DNA of 64,000 nt from Gigaspora rosea (GCA_003550325.1 QKWP01001749.1:1-64000); one strand, 5' to 3'. Counted from the stretch's first letter, positions 46,826 through 57,839 are shown. Numbers and translations: made by a program. The notes: a model not told the origin generated them from the sequence alone.

Positions 46826-48707
46826 CAGTGTTGGGAAATTGAACAATTTTGGTTTTTGGACACAATGTCCAAAACCTGTCCAAAACTTGTCCAAAACCAA
46901 ACCTAAATTTAATTGGTTTTGGTCAATTTTTTATATATAAACATTTTTATTAGCAAATCAAATATTTTCTAATATAATTATACTATTTGCTTAAATAATA
47001 ATCAGAAAAGAAGTCAATAATAAATAATCTCTTTCCAACGATCCCTCGTACCAAACCTTCCACAAAAATCGAACTACGAAAAACTATACTGTTAACATAT
47101 TTAATACAACAAAACTTCACCAAAGCTGCTGTCGGGTACAAAGACCATTCACTGGATGTTCTGTGCTGTGAAATAGAGATGAAAAAGACTTGCAGACTTT
47201 TAAGTAAGGCACCTTGGCGGGTTTGGTACTATTGAGCGAAGAAGTAGTAGAGCAACTCTGGAGTTTTGTCAAGTCCTGTGGATATGAATATAGAAGCAAA
47301 GGCCTGGTTAGATATATTATTCAGTATAGCGTAACTCTTACTTTCTCTTTGGGTTTGGAAAATTTTTCTTTGGTGTCAACGGCTCCCCAAAAATTCCAAA
47401 AAGTGGGCGTTTCGGCGTACCCCTCCAAAAAATCAGTAGTGTTTACTCTGTCCCAATTAGGAAGGCACCTACTATTTCGGATTCAAGGTCACGAGGACGT
47501 TTTGGAAACAAAACAAACAATGAATGACACGTGAGGTTTTTCAGAGAAACCGCTAGAGGAATTTTTACATAGTTTTCTTTTCTTTTTTTCATAATATATG
47601 TATGTCCAACCACTTTTTTTTCTTTCGCTTTTTTCATCTTGTCCATTTACTTTAGGTTTTTCGTTTAGGATGTATAGATTTCCCCAATTTTTATCTCTCT
47701 TTTTTTTTCTCTTTCCCCTTATACACCTTCATATACTTTGTTTTTTTTATTTTTCTTGTTAGTTGCAGTTAGTTTTGTTTAACTTTTCTGCCAGGATCTA
47801 GGTGGAAGAAATTTGAAAGAAATTAGGTGGGACGGACGAGCTGATAGATCTCTGTCGGTGAGCTGTATCCTGAGGCCATTAGGTTCAACGGGTATAGTGA
47901 GATATTATCTATCCTTGGCAGGTCGCGGTTAAGTGCTTATGGTAACTGGCCGAGTTATAGTTTTAATTTCAGATCAATAGATCGAACCATAGTAATAGCA
48001 TTTGCATATATAACTATAGTTTTGTATAATAAACATAACCGGACCACCTAGTTAACTAAAAAAAAAAATAATCAGAAAAAAAGTATAATTTATAACTTTG
48101 GTCTATATTAAGCTTAATTCTATAAAATTTTAACAACATTCTAGATATTATTTAATATTTAGATCACAACCTATCTATATAATTTCTAATATTTTTATAA
48201 TATAAATATTTTGAATATGCTTTAGTAAACTAAAAAATTTGCTATATAACAAATTGCAATATAGGATAGATTTAATAAAAATAGAACAAATTTATTAAAT
48301 AAATTTGGTTCATTTCTTTTGACTTTCTCTATATGTTTTTTGTTGTAGCTTAGCATAATAATTATATTAGATATTAATATACATAATTACTTTAATTAAC
48401 AATACTAAGCATTACAATTAATTTTTTATTAGTTTTTTAATTCCAATATAATATGTTTTGATTAATCATGCCCTATATATTATCTAATATGTTATAATAT
48501 ATAAATATAAAACTTATATTAAACTTTATTTTATTTATTTAAGCACAGAAATATAAATATTATATATTTTACTAATTTAAAAAATTTTGGACAATTTTGG
48601 ACAGTTTTGGACAGTTTTGGACATGTCCAAAACTGTCCAATCAAAAATTTTAATTGGACATGTCCAATTCCCAACACTGNATTGGACATATCCAATTCCC
48701 AACACTG
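46826..48707. mobile_element. hAT-type element with TTTTGGACA words in the LINE 3' UTR
   Basis: The ends CAGTGTTGGGAAATTG and (inverted) CAGTGTTGGGAATTGGAC have an exact 8-bp duplication CCTTAGGG (46818-46825, 48708-48715). The word TTTTGGACA and its inverse TGTCCAAAAC recur near both ends. Without the nested retroposon it is about 830 bp and non-coding. The last 27 bp are present twice around an N at 48680. Confidence 0.9.
47015..48066 (+). mobile_element. Retroposed insert with 18-bp target duplication, nested in the hAT element
   Basis: The duplication AATAATCAGAAAAGAAGT (46997-47014) / AATAATCAGAAAAAAAGT (48067-48084) brackets 1052 bp that end in a poly-A run after CCTAGTTAACT. Long duplication plus A tail is the signature of LINE-mediated insertion. 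A 106-codon frame at 47214-47534 is open, but I do not recognise it. It could be a truncated LINE of another family, a SINE-like element or a processed transcript. Confidence 0.75.
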
Positions 48708-48837
48708 CCTTAGGGTAGCCGGGTGATATCAGGCTTGCAAATTAGGAGTAAACAAGTGTATTAATGTAGTAATATACTTAGTATCTTAATAAAGTACTGG
48801 CGAAACTGCCAAAGTGAAAAAAAAATGTATATTCATC

Positions 48838-49462
48838 TGAATTATAATTTGTAGTCATTTCTATAGTGCAATTTGTGATCTTAAAATCAATTTAAACTTA
48901 TGAGTAATTCTGGCCAAATTTTTTGATTGTCGTTCTTATTACCAGTACCCTGAGGTTATAACTTGAATAAATCATATAATTATGAAGTAAACCAATAGAT
49001 AGTTTTAAGTAGATGTAATCCGTTATCTACTTTTCTATTTAAAATTATGGATATCAGGATATTTGGATTTTTTTTATAATTATATTATTATAAAATTGAA
49101 TTAATGGATATCCAAATCACATCTCTAGTTTTAAGAAATATATACTTTACATAATTAAAAACTCGCAATAAACAATTCTAATTTTTAGAACTAATCTATA
49201 TAGTATAGATCATATATCAAACTTTTTAAATAAAGGGAAACCTTATAATTAAGAAGACTCATTTTTTCTATAAAGAAAGTGACCAATCACATGTTTAGCA
49301 GTCACAGAAATTTAATTTGCAACTAGTAAATATAGCACAATCTGATAAAGTATTTGTGCATGTTTCTTTTGCTTTTATCAGCTGTAACGATAAAGTTTAA
49401 TGCTTCGTTTCTAACAATTTTTTATGATAAAGTATAATTTTTCATATTTAACAATTTTTTAA
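48838..49462. other. Spacer, no gene seen
   Basis: AT-rich DNA after the right LINE boundary. No open frame of note. Confidence 0.5.
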
Positions 49463-50293
49463 ATGTCAAAGAGCAAAACAAATAAAATTGCATTATTTGA
49501 AAATTACTTTATCTTTAAAAAAAAAGAATTATAACAAATATGATTATTATGAATATTTAGTTTATCATATATATCATGGTAATTTCACCGCTTATTATAC
49601 AAATAGTGAGAAAACTAATTTTGTAGGTGCTTATAACGAATTTAAGCAAAACTACTTAGAGAGTAATATTAAACAAAAATTAACAGATATAAGTTTTTAA
49701 AATAAAAAATTGTATAAGCATTATTAATAATATTTATTTTAAGTAGCATGACAGAATTATTACGAATCTATTTTGATTTGAAGAAAGAAATTTGTCAAGA
49801 TTTTACAAAAACCCATATGTTGTCTTTGGTAATTGATGCGAATAGAAAATTTGGCTGGTCAGAATTTGATCCTTCACAAGATGCTAAAACAATTTCAGCA
49901 ATACAGAGTATAAAAAATGTAAATACTTAATAATTATTTTCTAAAACATTATAATACATATCTAATTCATTTATAAATTTAAAGTGGTCTTCAAATAGCA
50001 ACAAATTAATATCAACTATTGGAAAATACATTTCAGAAGCACCAAAAGAAGAGTTAGATGAAGATGACCCTTTATATTCTGGTATAATTGATTCAGAAAA
50101 TATTGAGAATCAAAAACCTTGTTTATTCCAAAAAATCTCAAATCTTGATGAGTGGAAACAAATTAAAGAAATTGGATTACCTAAAAAAATGAAGCCATTT
50201 ACTCTTCAAAACATTAAAGCCTGGTTCGAAGAAAAGGAATATGAAGTAGAGAGAGATTGTAAACGTTTAGTTCATGATATTAAAAGTATTTAG
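49463..50293 (+). pseudogene. Degenerate gene of unknown family
   Basis: Protein-like sequence runs on the plus strand. A Met start near 49463 (SKSKTNKIALFENYF) shifts frame in a 9-A run into NYNKYDYYEYLVYHIYHGN and further (to 49700). A second part, 49748-49918, ends at a clean donor and joins in frame to 49985-50293 (WSSNSNKLISTIGKY, then LPKKMKPFTLQNIKAWFEE) at a TAG. Beyond it, 50300-50580 codes in another frame for a further segment (LISPGFFKRWDQAQNLSAKD, FTGSDKIFMSFFFVEVSYGP) that also ends in stops. I suspect one gene of a repeated fungal family, broken by several frameshifts. Function unknown. Confidence 0.5.
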
Positions 50294-51537
50294 AATAATC
50301 AATATTATCAGGAGAGATCAATCTTATAAATGAATCAACTTTTACACACAATATTCTACCATTTATCATTAAGCTTATTTCTCCTGGGTTCTTTAAACGT
50401 TGGGATCAAGCTCAAAATCTTTCAGCAAAAGATCGTGGTACTCGAAAATTTGGTGATGTAATCAGAAATTTTACAGGAAGCGATAAAATTTTTATGAGCT
50501 TTTTTTTGTAGAAGTATCATATGGGCCATTTTATAAAGATCCGGATCCTCATATTGATGATGATAAAAAAAAATAGGCAAACTAGATAAAGATTCGATTG
50601 ATTGAATTAATAGATTATTAAATAGAGAAGAAATTCTGGTTATTTTGATTCATTTTTTTCAAGAAGAAATTTTTTTTATCTTATAGATAAAAAATTGTCA
50701 TCTGCATACAGAAAAATATTAATAGGACATACACAAATCCCATTGTTTGTTTATATAATATATTAAATGAATTTTTTTTAGAATTATGGAAAGTTAGATC
50801 GTATTTATCTCATATTTTTTACTCCTTGGATTCCTTAAAAGATAGTGAAACAGTTACTATGTTAAAAGAAACTTTAAATACATTTGCTTCTCCTAGCAAA
50901 ATTTCTATCAGAAAAATATTAAATTTTAAAAATTCGGAATAAATAGCTATTAAATTTAGTATTCTTCAAAATCAGTTTTGATTTCACTATAAAATGATCT
51001 GAATAAAAATACGTTAATTTTTTTTCTCACTAGTAATTAAGATTAATTCATTTTTTAAAAAACTCAGAATTTATTCTAAATAATTTTATTTCTCAAACTA
51101 AAATAATTCACAAAGATATGACTCATAGACCTTATGCAAGAATTATGCAAATCTGCTTCAAAATTTTGAAGATGTTCAGAAGAGCGCCTTCTCAAGGATT
51201 CTAAATCTCTTTGTTTAGAATTATTTAAATTGCCAATTAAGAATAATTACCGAGTAAGGCTCTAAGCATTACAAATTAAAATAGTTCACAAAGATATGAC
51301 CCATTGACCTTATATAAGAATTAAACAAATCTGTTTCAAAAATTTTGAAGATATTCAGAAGTGCGCTTTCTCAAGAGTACTGGGTCTCATTGTTTAGAAT
51401 TATTTTAATTTGGTGCAGCCGTACTCGAATAACAGCTTACATCATACAAAATTATAATTTTAATATAATCGTGACAATTACCTTATTGTGATGCCTTGGA
51501 TAATAAAACAAAAACAACTATAAAAACAAATGACATA
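50294..51537. repeat. Tail of the degenerate gene and a roughly 180-bp direct repeat
   Basis: 50300-50960 is the frame-shifted continuation of the gene above. At about 51098-51276 and 51276-51415 a segment with TTCACAAAGATATGAC and CAGAAG(A/T)GCGC is duplicated in tandem. No intact gene. Confidence 0.55.
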
Positions 51538-52480
51538 ATGACTCCAAAATCATATATATCAGCTACTGAAACCTCTGTTGCAAGGCTCTATAAACATCAG
51601 AATTTTTATCAGCATATTAAACATAATAAAATAATTTAATTAGAAAAATAATTCAACTTCTTTTGACTAATTGACATTTCAGACATGATGATTCCAAAAC
51701 CATATTTATTGGCTACTGAAAACTTTGTAGCAAAACTTCATAAATACTAGAATTTTTATCAGCATATTGAACATAATAAATTATTTGATTAAAAGAATAA
51801 TCAACTTCCTTTGAACAGTTGACATTTCAGGCATGATGACTTCAAAACCATATATATCAGCTACTGAAACCTTTATTTTAAGAATCCATAAACACCAGAA
51901 TTTTCATCAGCATATTGAATATAATAAAATGATCTGATTAGAGAAATAAAATTAAATCTGCCAAGTGACTTGGCTAAAATAAACCTAAATTTGACATATC
52001 AAAATAATGACCCTGTTGGAATAATTCAACTTTCTTTGACCAGTTGACATTTCAGATATGATGACTCTGAAACCGTATATATTATTGCTGAAACCTCTGT
52101 TGCAAGATTCCATAAACACCAGAACTTTTATTAGCATATTGAACATAATAAAATGATTAGATTAGAGAATAATTCAACTTCCTTTAACCGGTTGATATTT
52201 CAGACATGATAACTCCAAAAATGTATTTATCGGCTACTAAAACCTCTGTTATAAGACCCCATAAATACCAGAATTTTTATCAGCATATTGAACATAATAA
52301 AAATGATTCGATTAGAGAAATAAAATTGAACCTATCAAGTAACTCAGTTGAAATAAACCTATATTCAGCATATCAAAATAACGTCCCTGTTGGAATAATT
52401 CAACTTCCTTTGACGGGTTGACATTTCAGATATAATGACTCCAAAACTGTATTTATCGGCTACTGAAACCTCATTGAAAG
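51538..52480 (+). repeat. Coding-like tandem array, six units of about 148 or 225 bp
   Basis: Units start near 51538, 51689, 51836, 52059, 52206 and 52434 with ATGATGACTCCAAAACC-like sequence, and encode versions of MTPKPYISATETSV followed by HKHQNFYQHIEHNK. Two units (starting 51836 and 52206) carry an extra 78 bp coding for LSSNSVEINLYSAYQNN-like sequence. Each unit is preceded by TTGACATTTCAG, a good splice-acceptor look-alike. Most units contain stops. The 52206 unit is open for 71 codons. This looks like tandem duplication of an exon and its flanks, now decayed. Family unknown. Confidence 0.65.
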
Positions 52481-52516
52481 TCAAAAAATGAAGATTCAAT
52501 ATTTATCCGATCATTT

Positions 52517-52776
52517 GGGGTCTTTGCCTTGAAAATCACCTGACATTTCTGATCGGGCTAATTCGGACAAAAACAAAGCCATGTATTAGTTCATGTTTAT
52601 ATGTAAATCCCTTGCATCTTTATGATTCAATAGTTTATAGAATAAAGTTTAGAATCAATAAAGGTAAAAGGAGGTAAAAGGAGATTTAAATATAAATGTG
52701 AACTATTACACAGATTTGTTTTGTCCGAATTCGCCCGATCGGAAATGTCGGAAGGTGATTTTCAAGGCAAGACCCC
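52517..52776. mobile_element. MITE, GGGGTCTTTGCC family (copy 3)
   Basis: 60-bp inverted ends start GGGGTCTTTGCCTTGAAAAT and include TTCTGATCGGGC and AATTCGGACAAAA. ATTT is duplicated at 52513-52516 and 52777-52780. The right end has lost one T. It sits at the end of the coding-like tandem array. Confidence 0.88.
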
Positions 52777-53008
52777 ATTTTTTAAGTGTTTAACAGTTAA
52801 ATCAGTAGTTACATTACACCTTTCTGGTTTAAGAATATGTTATTTCAAAGAGAAAATCGTTTTGTCAGGCTTCTATACCAGCTTCCTAGCTACAAGAAAT
52901 TACCTTGGCCGAACAGTAAAAAAAAAATTATGAATTTATCATAAAACACTAGTGGAATATTATTCTATGTTATTATAGTATTGCAGTAAATTAACACAAT
53001 ACTGCAAT

Positions 53009-53112
53009 TAAGGATCGGAATCGACTAAAAAATTTGTATACAGTAGTACTATGCTTAGTCGGCTAATTAGTCGTCTAAATATAGTAGTCGACTAAACCGC
53101 TTCCAATTTCTA
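53009..53112. mobile_element. 104-bp hAT-type mini-MITE with TAGTCGACTAAA arms
   Basis: The ends TAAGGATCGGAATCGACTAA and (inverted) TAGAAATTGGAAGCGGTTTA have a perfect 8-bp duplication ACTGCAAT (53001-53008, 53113-53120). It shares its inner arm with the 58-bp element at 8082. Confidence 0.85.
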
Positions 53113-53157
53113 ACTGCAATAGCATTATAATATAGATACAACAGCAATATGGTATTT

Positions 53158-53636
53158 CAATATATCGCTTTACGACATTGGTACAAAATAATTACAGAAA
53201 ATAATACGACACATACCGTAACCGTTTTAATTTTAGAAAATTAATTCTATCACCAACACTAGTCTCCCCGGATGTTTCGAGTAAAGTTTCGAGTTTGGAT
53301 TTTTAAAAAAATCCGGAACTAATTTCGGATTAGAAACTAATTTTTGGGTAAGTCTTATTTCGTTGCTCAACTCATATGCACGAATCAATCAATATATTGC
53401 TTTACGACATTGGTACAAAATAATTTCAGAAAATAATACGACACATACCGTAACCGTTTTAATTTAACAAATTAATTCTATCACCAACACTAGTCTCCCC
53501 GGATGTTTCGAGTAAAGTTTCGAGTTTGGATTTTTAAAAAAATCCGGAACTAATTTCGGATTAGGACTTTCTGAAACTAATTTTTGGGTAAGTTTTATTT
53601 CGTTTGCTCAACTCATATGCACGAATCAATCTAATA
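53158..53636. repeat. Tandem duplication (about 235 bp) upstream of the secreted-protein gene
   Basis: The segment starting TCAATATATCGCTTTACGAC is repeated from about 53389 with few changes. Both copies contain CACTAGTCTCCCCGGATG, AAAAAAATCCGGAACTAATT and CTCAACTCATATGCACGAAT. The second copy carries a 9-bp extra GACTTTCTG. It ends about 240 bp before the start codon at 53877. Confidence 0.85.
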
Positions 53637-53876
53637 TAGGTGATCCTTCCGGCAAAAGATACTAAAACGCATTTCTGTGTCATATTATTAGCCGAAATTA
53701 CATCATACCATTTACGTAATCACACGAATCGCTCAACCGGAAATCTTGCTAGAGGGTCCTATATTTGACTTGATCCAAAACATTATTTAAGCAGGGAAGA
53801 GGCCAACTTGAAAATACACTTGATTATTGTTATTTGTTAAACAAAAGTTCAAATAAAAATTAACTGAGAAATCGAA

Positions 53877-54110
53877 ATGAAATCCAATTTTATTTTTCTA
53901 TTCTTGACTGTCTTGGCCACTATCGCCTTATCATACCCATCAACAGGTAGTTTTGGTCATTTGTTAAAACGTCAAGAATGCAATCCCGTTACTTCTTGCT
54001 GTTCGATCGGACTTGTTGCTTGTGCTAATACTGCCGGCTGCGATCTTTCTTGCTGCACATGTAAAGATAATGTCACACATACTTGCAATAATGCACTTTG
54101 TAAAAATTAG
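53877..54110 (+). CDS. Small secreted cysteine-rich protein (Kex2-processed)
   Basis: 77 aa in one exon. Residues 1-20 are a strong signal peptide (Lys, then a Phe/Leu/Ile/Val core, ending ALSYP). A short propeptide ends in Lys-Arg (LLKR), a typical Kex2 site. The predicted mature peptide of about 45 residues starts QECNPVTSCC and has ten cysteines, including two CC pairs and CCTC, so up to five disulfides. A TTATTTAAG box lies about 90 bp upstream. This is the layout of fungal effector-like or antimicrobial-like peptides, but I recognise no named family and infer only secretion and disulfide folding. A 235-bp tandem duplication lies upstream. Confidence 0.75.
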   Translation: MKSNFIFLFLTVLATIALSYPSTGSFGHLLKRQECNPVTSCCSIGLVACANTAGCDLSCCTCKDNVTHTCNNALCKN

Positions 54111-55810
54111 CAGGTTTATATCTTTATGCTTTAACTTTGTGGTTAAAAGATCTAATTGAAAGCAAATCTTAATTAAATTACATTTATTTGTAATAAATAT
54201 CACATATTAGCTAAATATTAAAATCAATTAGATTTAATATCCTACAAAATAAACTTTTAAGAATGAAGCTGTAATTCTTTTTACCATTAATTTTATATTT
54301 TCTTTAGTTCGAAATTATCATTTCATTATTAATAGAGATTTTTGAAGCTCTGGAATATTTTATAAAACTGCATAAAGCATTTGTAATAAGCGTTTATAAG
54401 TTTATAATAGTCTGTTATTAAATAAAGAAATATAAAATAAATACGTATACGTACTAATATGTTGGTGTTATCGAAATTTTGTGTTTAAATTTTCTTTGTT
54501 TATATTTTCTATATTATATTAGTTCTTACTATATTTGTTAGCGCTATTGTCATGAAACGGCTGTGAGTGGGCTTGAGACCACATATTGTTCAAAACCACG
54601 GAGCTTAGTTTGAGACCTAAGAATTTGGTTTCTAAACCCAGCCATTTCGAATTTATAAATACGATTTCCAAATCAATAAAGGAATGGATTGTGATCTGAT
54701 GTATCGCATAATAAATGAAGTAATAACTCATTTGCCTTACCTACCATCGTTAGTAGCTAGACCACAAAAATTTTCTGCCCACGTGATGTGGCGTCAAATC
54801 AAAACAGTCAAAATATTGAAGATTTTTCTAGGAATTTTAAAAAACTAGGTCCTTGAGTTGCTTAAAGGGAGTTAGAGATGAGTGTATTATATTTGATATT
54901 GTATTATGCAGTGCAAAGACCTTATGTTGTGATTAGGCTCCATTGCATATTTGCAATACAAGGTACTCTTTTTGTAATCAGGCTCTATAGCTATCACAGG
55001 CAATGCAAAAACCTTATGTTTGATGATTGAACGTTCATTATAAAAAAAAGCAAAATTCTATTTATATTTTTAGATTATTACAGAATATGCTCATTTTTTA
55101 AACTAGATCTGAGCAAAATTTAAAATTTTTTATGGGGTACACAACTATAATAGCAATACAAAGAGTTTATATTTGATTAGGCTTTTTCATTGTAATAACA
55201 ATACAAGAATCAAATGTTGTGATTAGACTCCATGGCTGCTATAGGCAATGAAAGAACCTCATTTTTAATGATTAAGCACTACAACTACGAAAAGCATAAG
55301 GATTTTATATTGTAATTAGACTTTATAGCAACTATAGCAATACAAAGACTATAATCTCATATGCTATATATACATGATAAGAGAAAAAATATATGATAAT
55401 AGGGCATTTGTGGTTTACTTAGTATGTAAATAGTACTTACATACAGTATGCGTATACGTATAGATAAGGATTACCTAAGTGACTGTATAAGCACTCTTAA
55501 GTGGATAGCAATGTTGGTAACTGGTTAACCTGTATAACAAATTTCAGCACGGCTTTTGCAGGTTGTTCAAGAATTTTGAGAACATTTGGAATGGTGAAAA
55601 TTTGGCCAATAATTCAAAATCAAGTAATGTGGCCCGAATTATTAAATTCAATTCTTATATGGCCAATTTTATCTTCAACCAGGTTACTCGACTCGTGTCA
55701 TTTGAGATGCCAGTTTTGAGTTTGTAATATGGGTCGATTATCTGTAAATGCTGAATTGCGTTACATGAACATGTCTACTTTGCAGAAGTCTAATTATTTT
55801 AATATATTAA
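54111..55810. other. Spacer with an imperfect 60-bp-period repeat
   Basis: No gene recognised. Between about 54907 and 55345 the words GCAATACAA, CTTATGTTGTGATTAGGCTC and CTATAGC recur with variable spacing, a decayed tandem repeat. Open frames here are short and unlike proteins. Confidence 0.5.
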
Positions 55811-56106
55811 CTAGCATCACGTAATCCCGATATGAACCTGATTTGAAACAGATATTTGGCGAATATAGGATACCTTTAGAATACAAATTGGGTTCATATA
55901 GAAGTTCAATATATATCGGAATGCCGATAGCTCTATAGGTTAATCAATAAAGCTTACCTTATAGCTTTATCGATTAACCTTTAGAGCTATCGGCATTCTG
56001 ATATATATTGAACTCCTATATAAACCTGATTTGTATCCTAAAGGTATTCTATTTCCACCAAATATCTGTTTCAAATCAGGTTCATATCAGAATTACATAA
56101 TGCTGG
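55811..56106. mobile_element. Fold-back MITE, 296 bp
   Basis: The arms CTAGCATCACGTAAT and (inverted) CCAGCATTATGTAAT lead into near-exact inverses (GATATGAACCTGATTTGAAA, TTCAATATATATC, GCCGATAGCTCTA) up to a short centre near 55955. Target duplication not resolved. Non-coding. Confidence 0.75.
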
Positions 56107-57024
56107 TTGGAGCCCAATTTGCTTTCATTCAACCTGTGTTATATATATGGTTTCAATGATTGCTGCATATAAAAAAGACCTCATCATAATCCTGTGACAA
56201 TTGAAAAAATTGTTAATGGCCTAGTGATGCAGTAGAATCATTCCAATGATTTGCCCGTTACTTGTTGTGGCATAAGTTTTAGTTAGTTACGGCTTAAGCC
56301 ATAACATCATTGGAACAATTCTACTAAATCACTACAATGACTGAATCAACAAGTTACCGATCAAAAAACCCAATAAGTTAATGAATTAGGCTGACATTGG
56401 AGACTTATACCAGATGTTTGATAAGTCCCTGGACAGGACCTTTTTTATATTTTCACTCATATTAGTTTTTCTTTTTATTTTAATACCGGTATTTAGTGAT
56501 TTAGTGATTTATTTAGTAGTCAATAAAAAGGTTCTGTCTAGGGACTTATCAAACATCTGGTAGATACGGTCATCAACATTTTTTTTAGCCAATAAGGTCA
56601 TTCTATAGGCTATGGACTGGTCCAGACCAGTCTTCAATTTAGGACCAAAAACTGGTTGAACTGATCCAAAAGACTGGTCTGGACCATGGTCCTCGTAGGA
56701 CTGTAACATCTCTATACTGGCGATAATAAGTAGTGCAACAAAAAAAAAATTTTACTTAGATCATACTACCTCCTGCAATTCTGGGCATATCAGGTAGTTT
56801 TTTTTATTTTATTCACCAATACCAACGTTTTCATCAATAAAAAAAACAAAAAAATTCAATGAACAAAATTTTTCACAGGCACGAGCTTTATTTCAAATGC
56901 TGTATTGCATTACTTTTGTTCATTTTTGCAGCAACACGGCTGTAAACCAAAAAAAATTTTTTTTATATAAAAAATAAAAATTTTTTTTCTATTTAAAAAT
57001 TATCCACCTTCACCATCAGGTGTA
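56107..57024. other. Spacer with one MITE and a decayed palindromic element
   Basis: Besides the MITE at 56410, the 56600-56700 region has GACTGGTCCAGACCAGTC and its partner GACTGGTCTGGACCATGG, probably a decayed element. A pair of inverted CAATGAT blocks lies near 56230-56310. No gene. Confidence 0.5.
56410..56560. mobile_element. Tc1/mariner-type MITE
   Basis: The ends CCAGATGTTTGATAAGTCCC and their inverse match for about 35 bp with few changes and are flanked by TA on both sides (56408-56409, 56561-56562). 151 bp, AT-rich centre. Confidence 0.8.
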
Positions 57025-57690
57025 CCTGCCCCGAGCCCTAATTACAGCACAAATTTGGTCTGGCATTGAATGAACCAGCCTTCTGCAGGTTTCAACATCA
57101 ATCACCTGCTAGACCTCTTGAATCTTTTGCCAAAGATCTGTCTCACTTGAAATTTGTCCAGTGAGATCCCTCAACTAACAGTTGATTTCATTTCACAGGT
57201 TTTCGATTAGGTTCAAATCGAGGATTGGGGGCCAATCAAAGAACTTCACCTTATTCCTCTTAAGCAAATGTTCTGTCAAGATCGCTATATAACAAGCTGC
57301 TCCATCTTGTTGGAAAATTACCTCTCTAACATCAAATTCTTGTTTCCTGATCATCCACATCAGGTCTTCGCAAAGTATCTGCTGATACAAGTCACTGTTC
57401 ATCATGCCATCGACCTTGCAATAGCTACCAACACCACGGGCACTAAAGCACCCCAAATAATGATTGAACCACCTCCGTATTTCATAGTGGGCTTCACATG
57501 GAACTTATTTAATAGTTCTCCATGACACTTCCAGTAGTATTGCTTACCATCCGACCCAAAAATTTTAAATCTAGATTCGTCAGACCAGATTACAATTTTC
57601 GTATTTCTTTGCAAAAGCAAGCCATGCTTTTCAATGACTGTTGCTCAGATACAGTTTTTTTTTTTTTACCCCCAATACTAACCTATAACT
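57025..57690 (-). pseudogene. Tc1/mariner transposase remnant (DDE domain)
   Basis: The minus strand preserves the catalytic core in two frames. IVIWSDESRFKIFGSDGKQY carries the first Asp and continues to MKYGGGSIIIWG; a frameshift follows. Then GCFSARGVGSY leads to FQQDGAACY with the second Asp, and FDWPPILDLNLIENL carries the final acidic residue. After a TGA the frame continues, with further stops, as LRDLTGQISSETDLWQKIQE to RGRYT near 57025. Two of the family-typical residues are changed (Ala for His after QDG; Ile-Leu for Ser-Pro before DLN). No intact N-terminal helix-turn-helix was found. A fossil; its ends were not located. Confidence 0.85.
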
Positions 57691-57839
57691 ATGAAGTATA
57701 TGGCATATTGTGTTATGGCCCTACAAGGACCATGGCCCGAATGTATCCTTCTGACATGTCTATGTATATCTTTATAATGTAAACCGCATTTAGGACATCT
57801 TGGATTTCCACTTAATTTATCTCTATTTTGTGGAACCAT
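57678..57839 (-). CDS. Short C2H2-like zinc finger ORF
   Basis: 53 codons from a Met. The centre is CPKCGLHYKDIHRHVRRIH, a C-x2-C...H-x3/4-H pattern with short spacing. It lies just upstream of, and slightly overlaps, the transposase remnant on the same strand. It may be the first exon of a host zinc-finger gene, a DNA-binding domain captured by the transposon, or chance. A stop follows without a clear donor. Confidence 0.35.
   Translation of the reverse strand: MVPQNRDKLSGNPRCPKCGLHYKDIHRHVRRIHSGHGPCRAITQYAIYFIVIG

Larger units (their letters stand above)
39028..48823 (+). mobile_element. Nearly full-length LINE (EN-RT-RNase H clade), carrying later insertions
   Basis: A perfect 14-bp duplication AATGTATATTCATC lies at 39014-39027 and 48824-48837, the right one directly after the A-rich tail. 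Between them are a roughly 500-bp 5' UTR, ORF1, ORF2 and a 3' UTR. Removing the MITE at 41909 and the hAT element at 46826 leaves about 7.7 kb. The order endonuclease, RT, RNase H is that of the I/Tad1-type LINEs, and Tad1-like elements are the common fungal ones; the clade assignment is inference. Frameshifts and stops in both ORFs make this copy non-autonomous. Confidence 0.9.

Noticed and set aside
51098-52480. Spaced repeats that might be a CRISPR array
   Set aside because: Units are long, diverged and coding-like, with no short repeat-spacer pattern, and the genome is eukaryotic.
56593-56713. Possible hAT element with GACTGGTCCAGACC arms
   Set aside because: Inverted words are present but neither matching termini nor a target duplication could be fixed.
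57268-57782. Plus-strand ORFs of 85-86 codons
   Set aside because: Shadows of the minus-strand transposase remnant, whose DDE motifs are clear.
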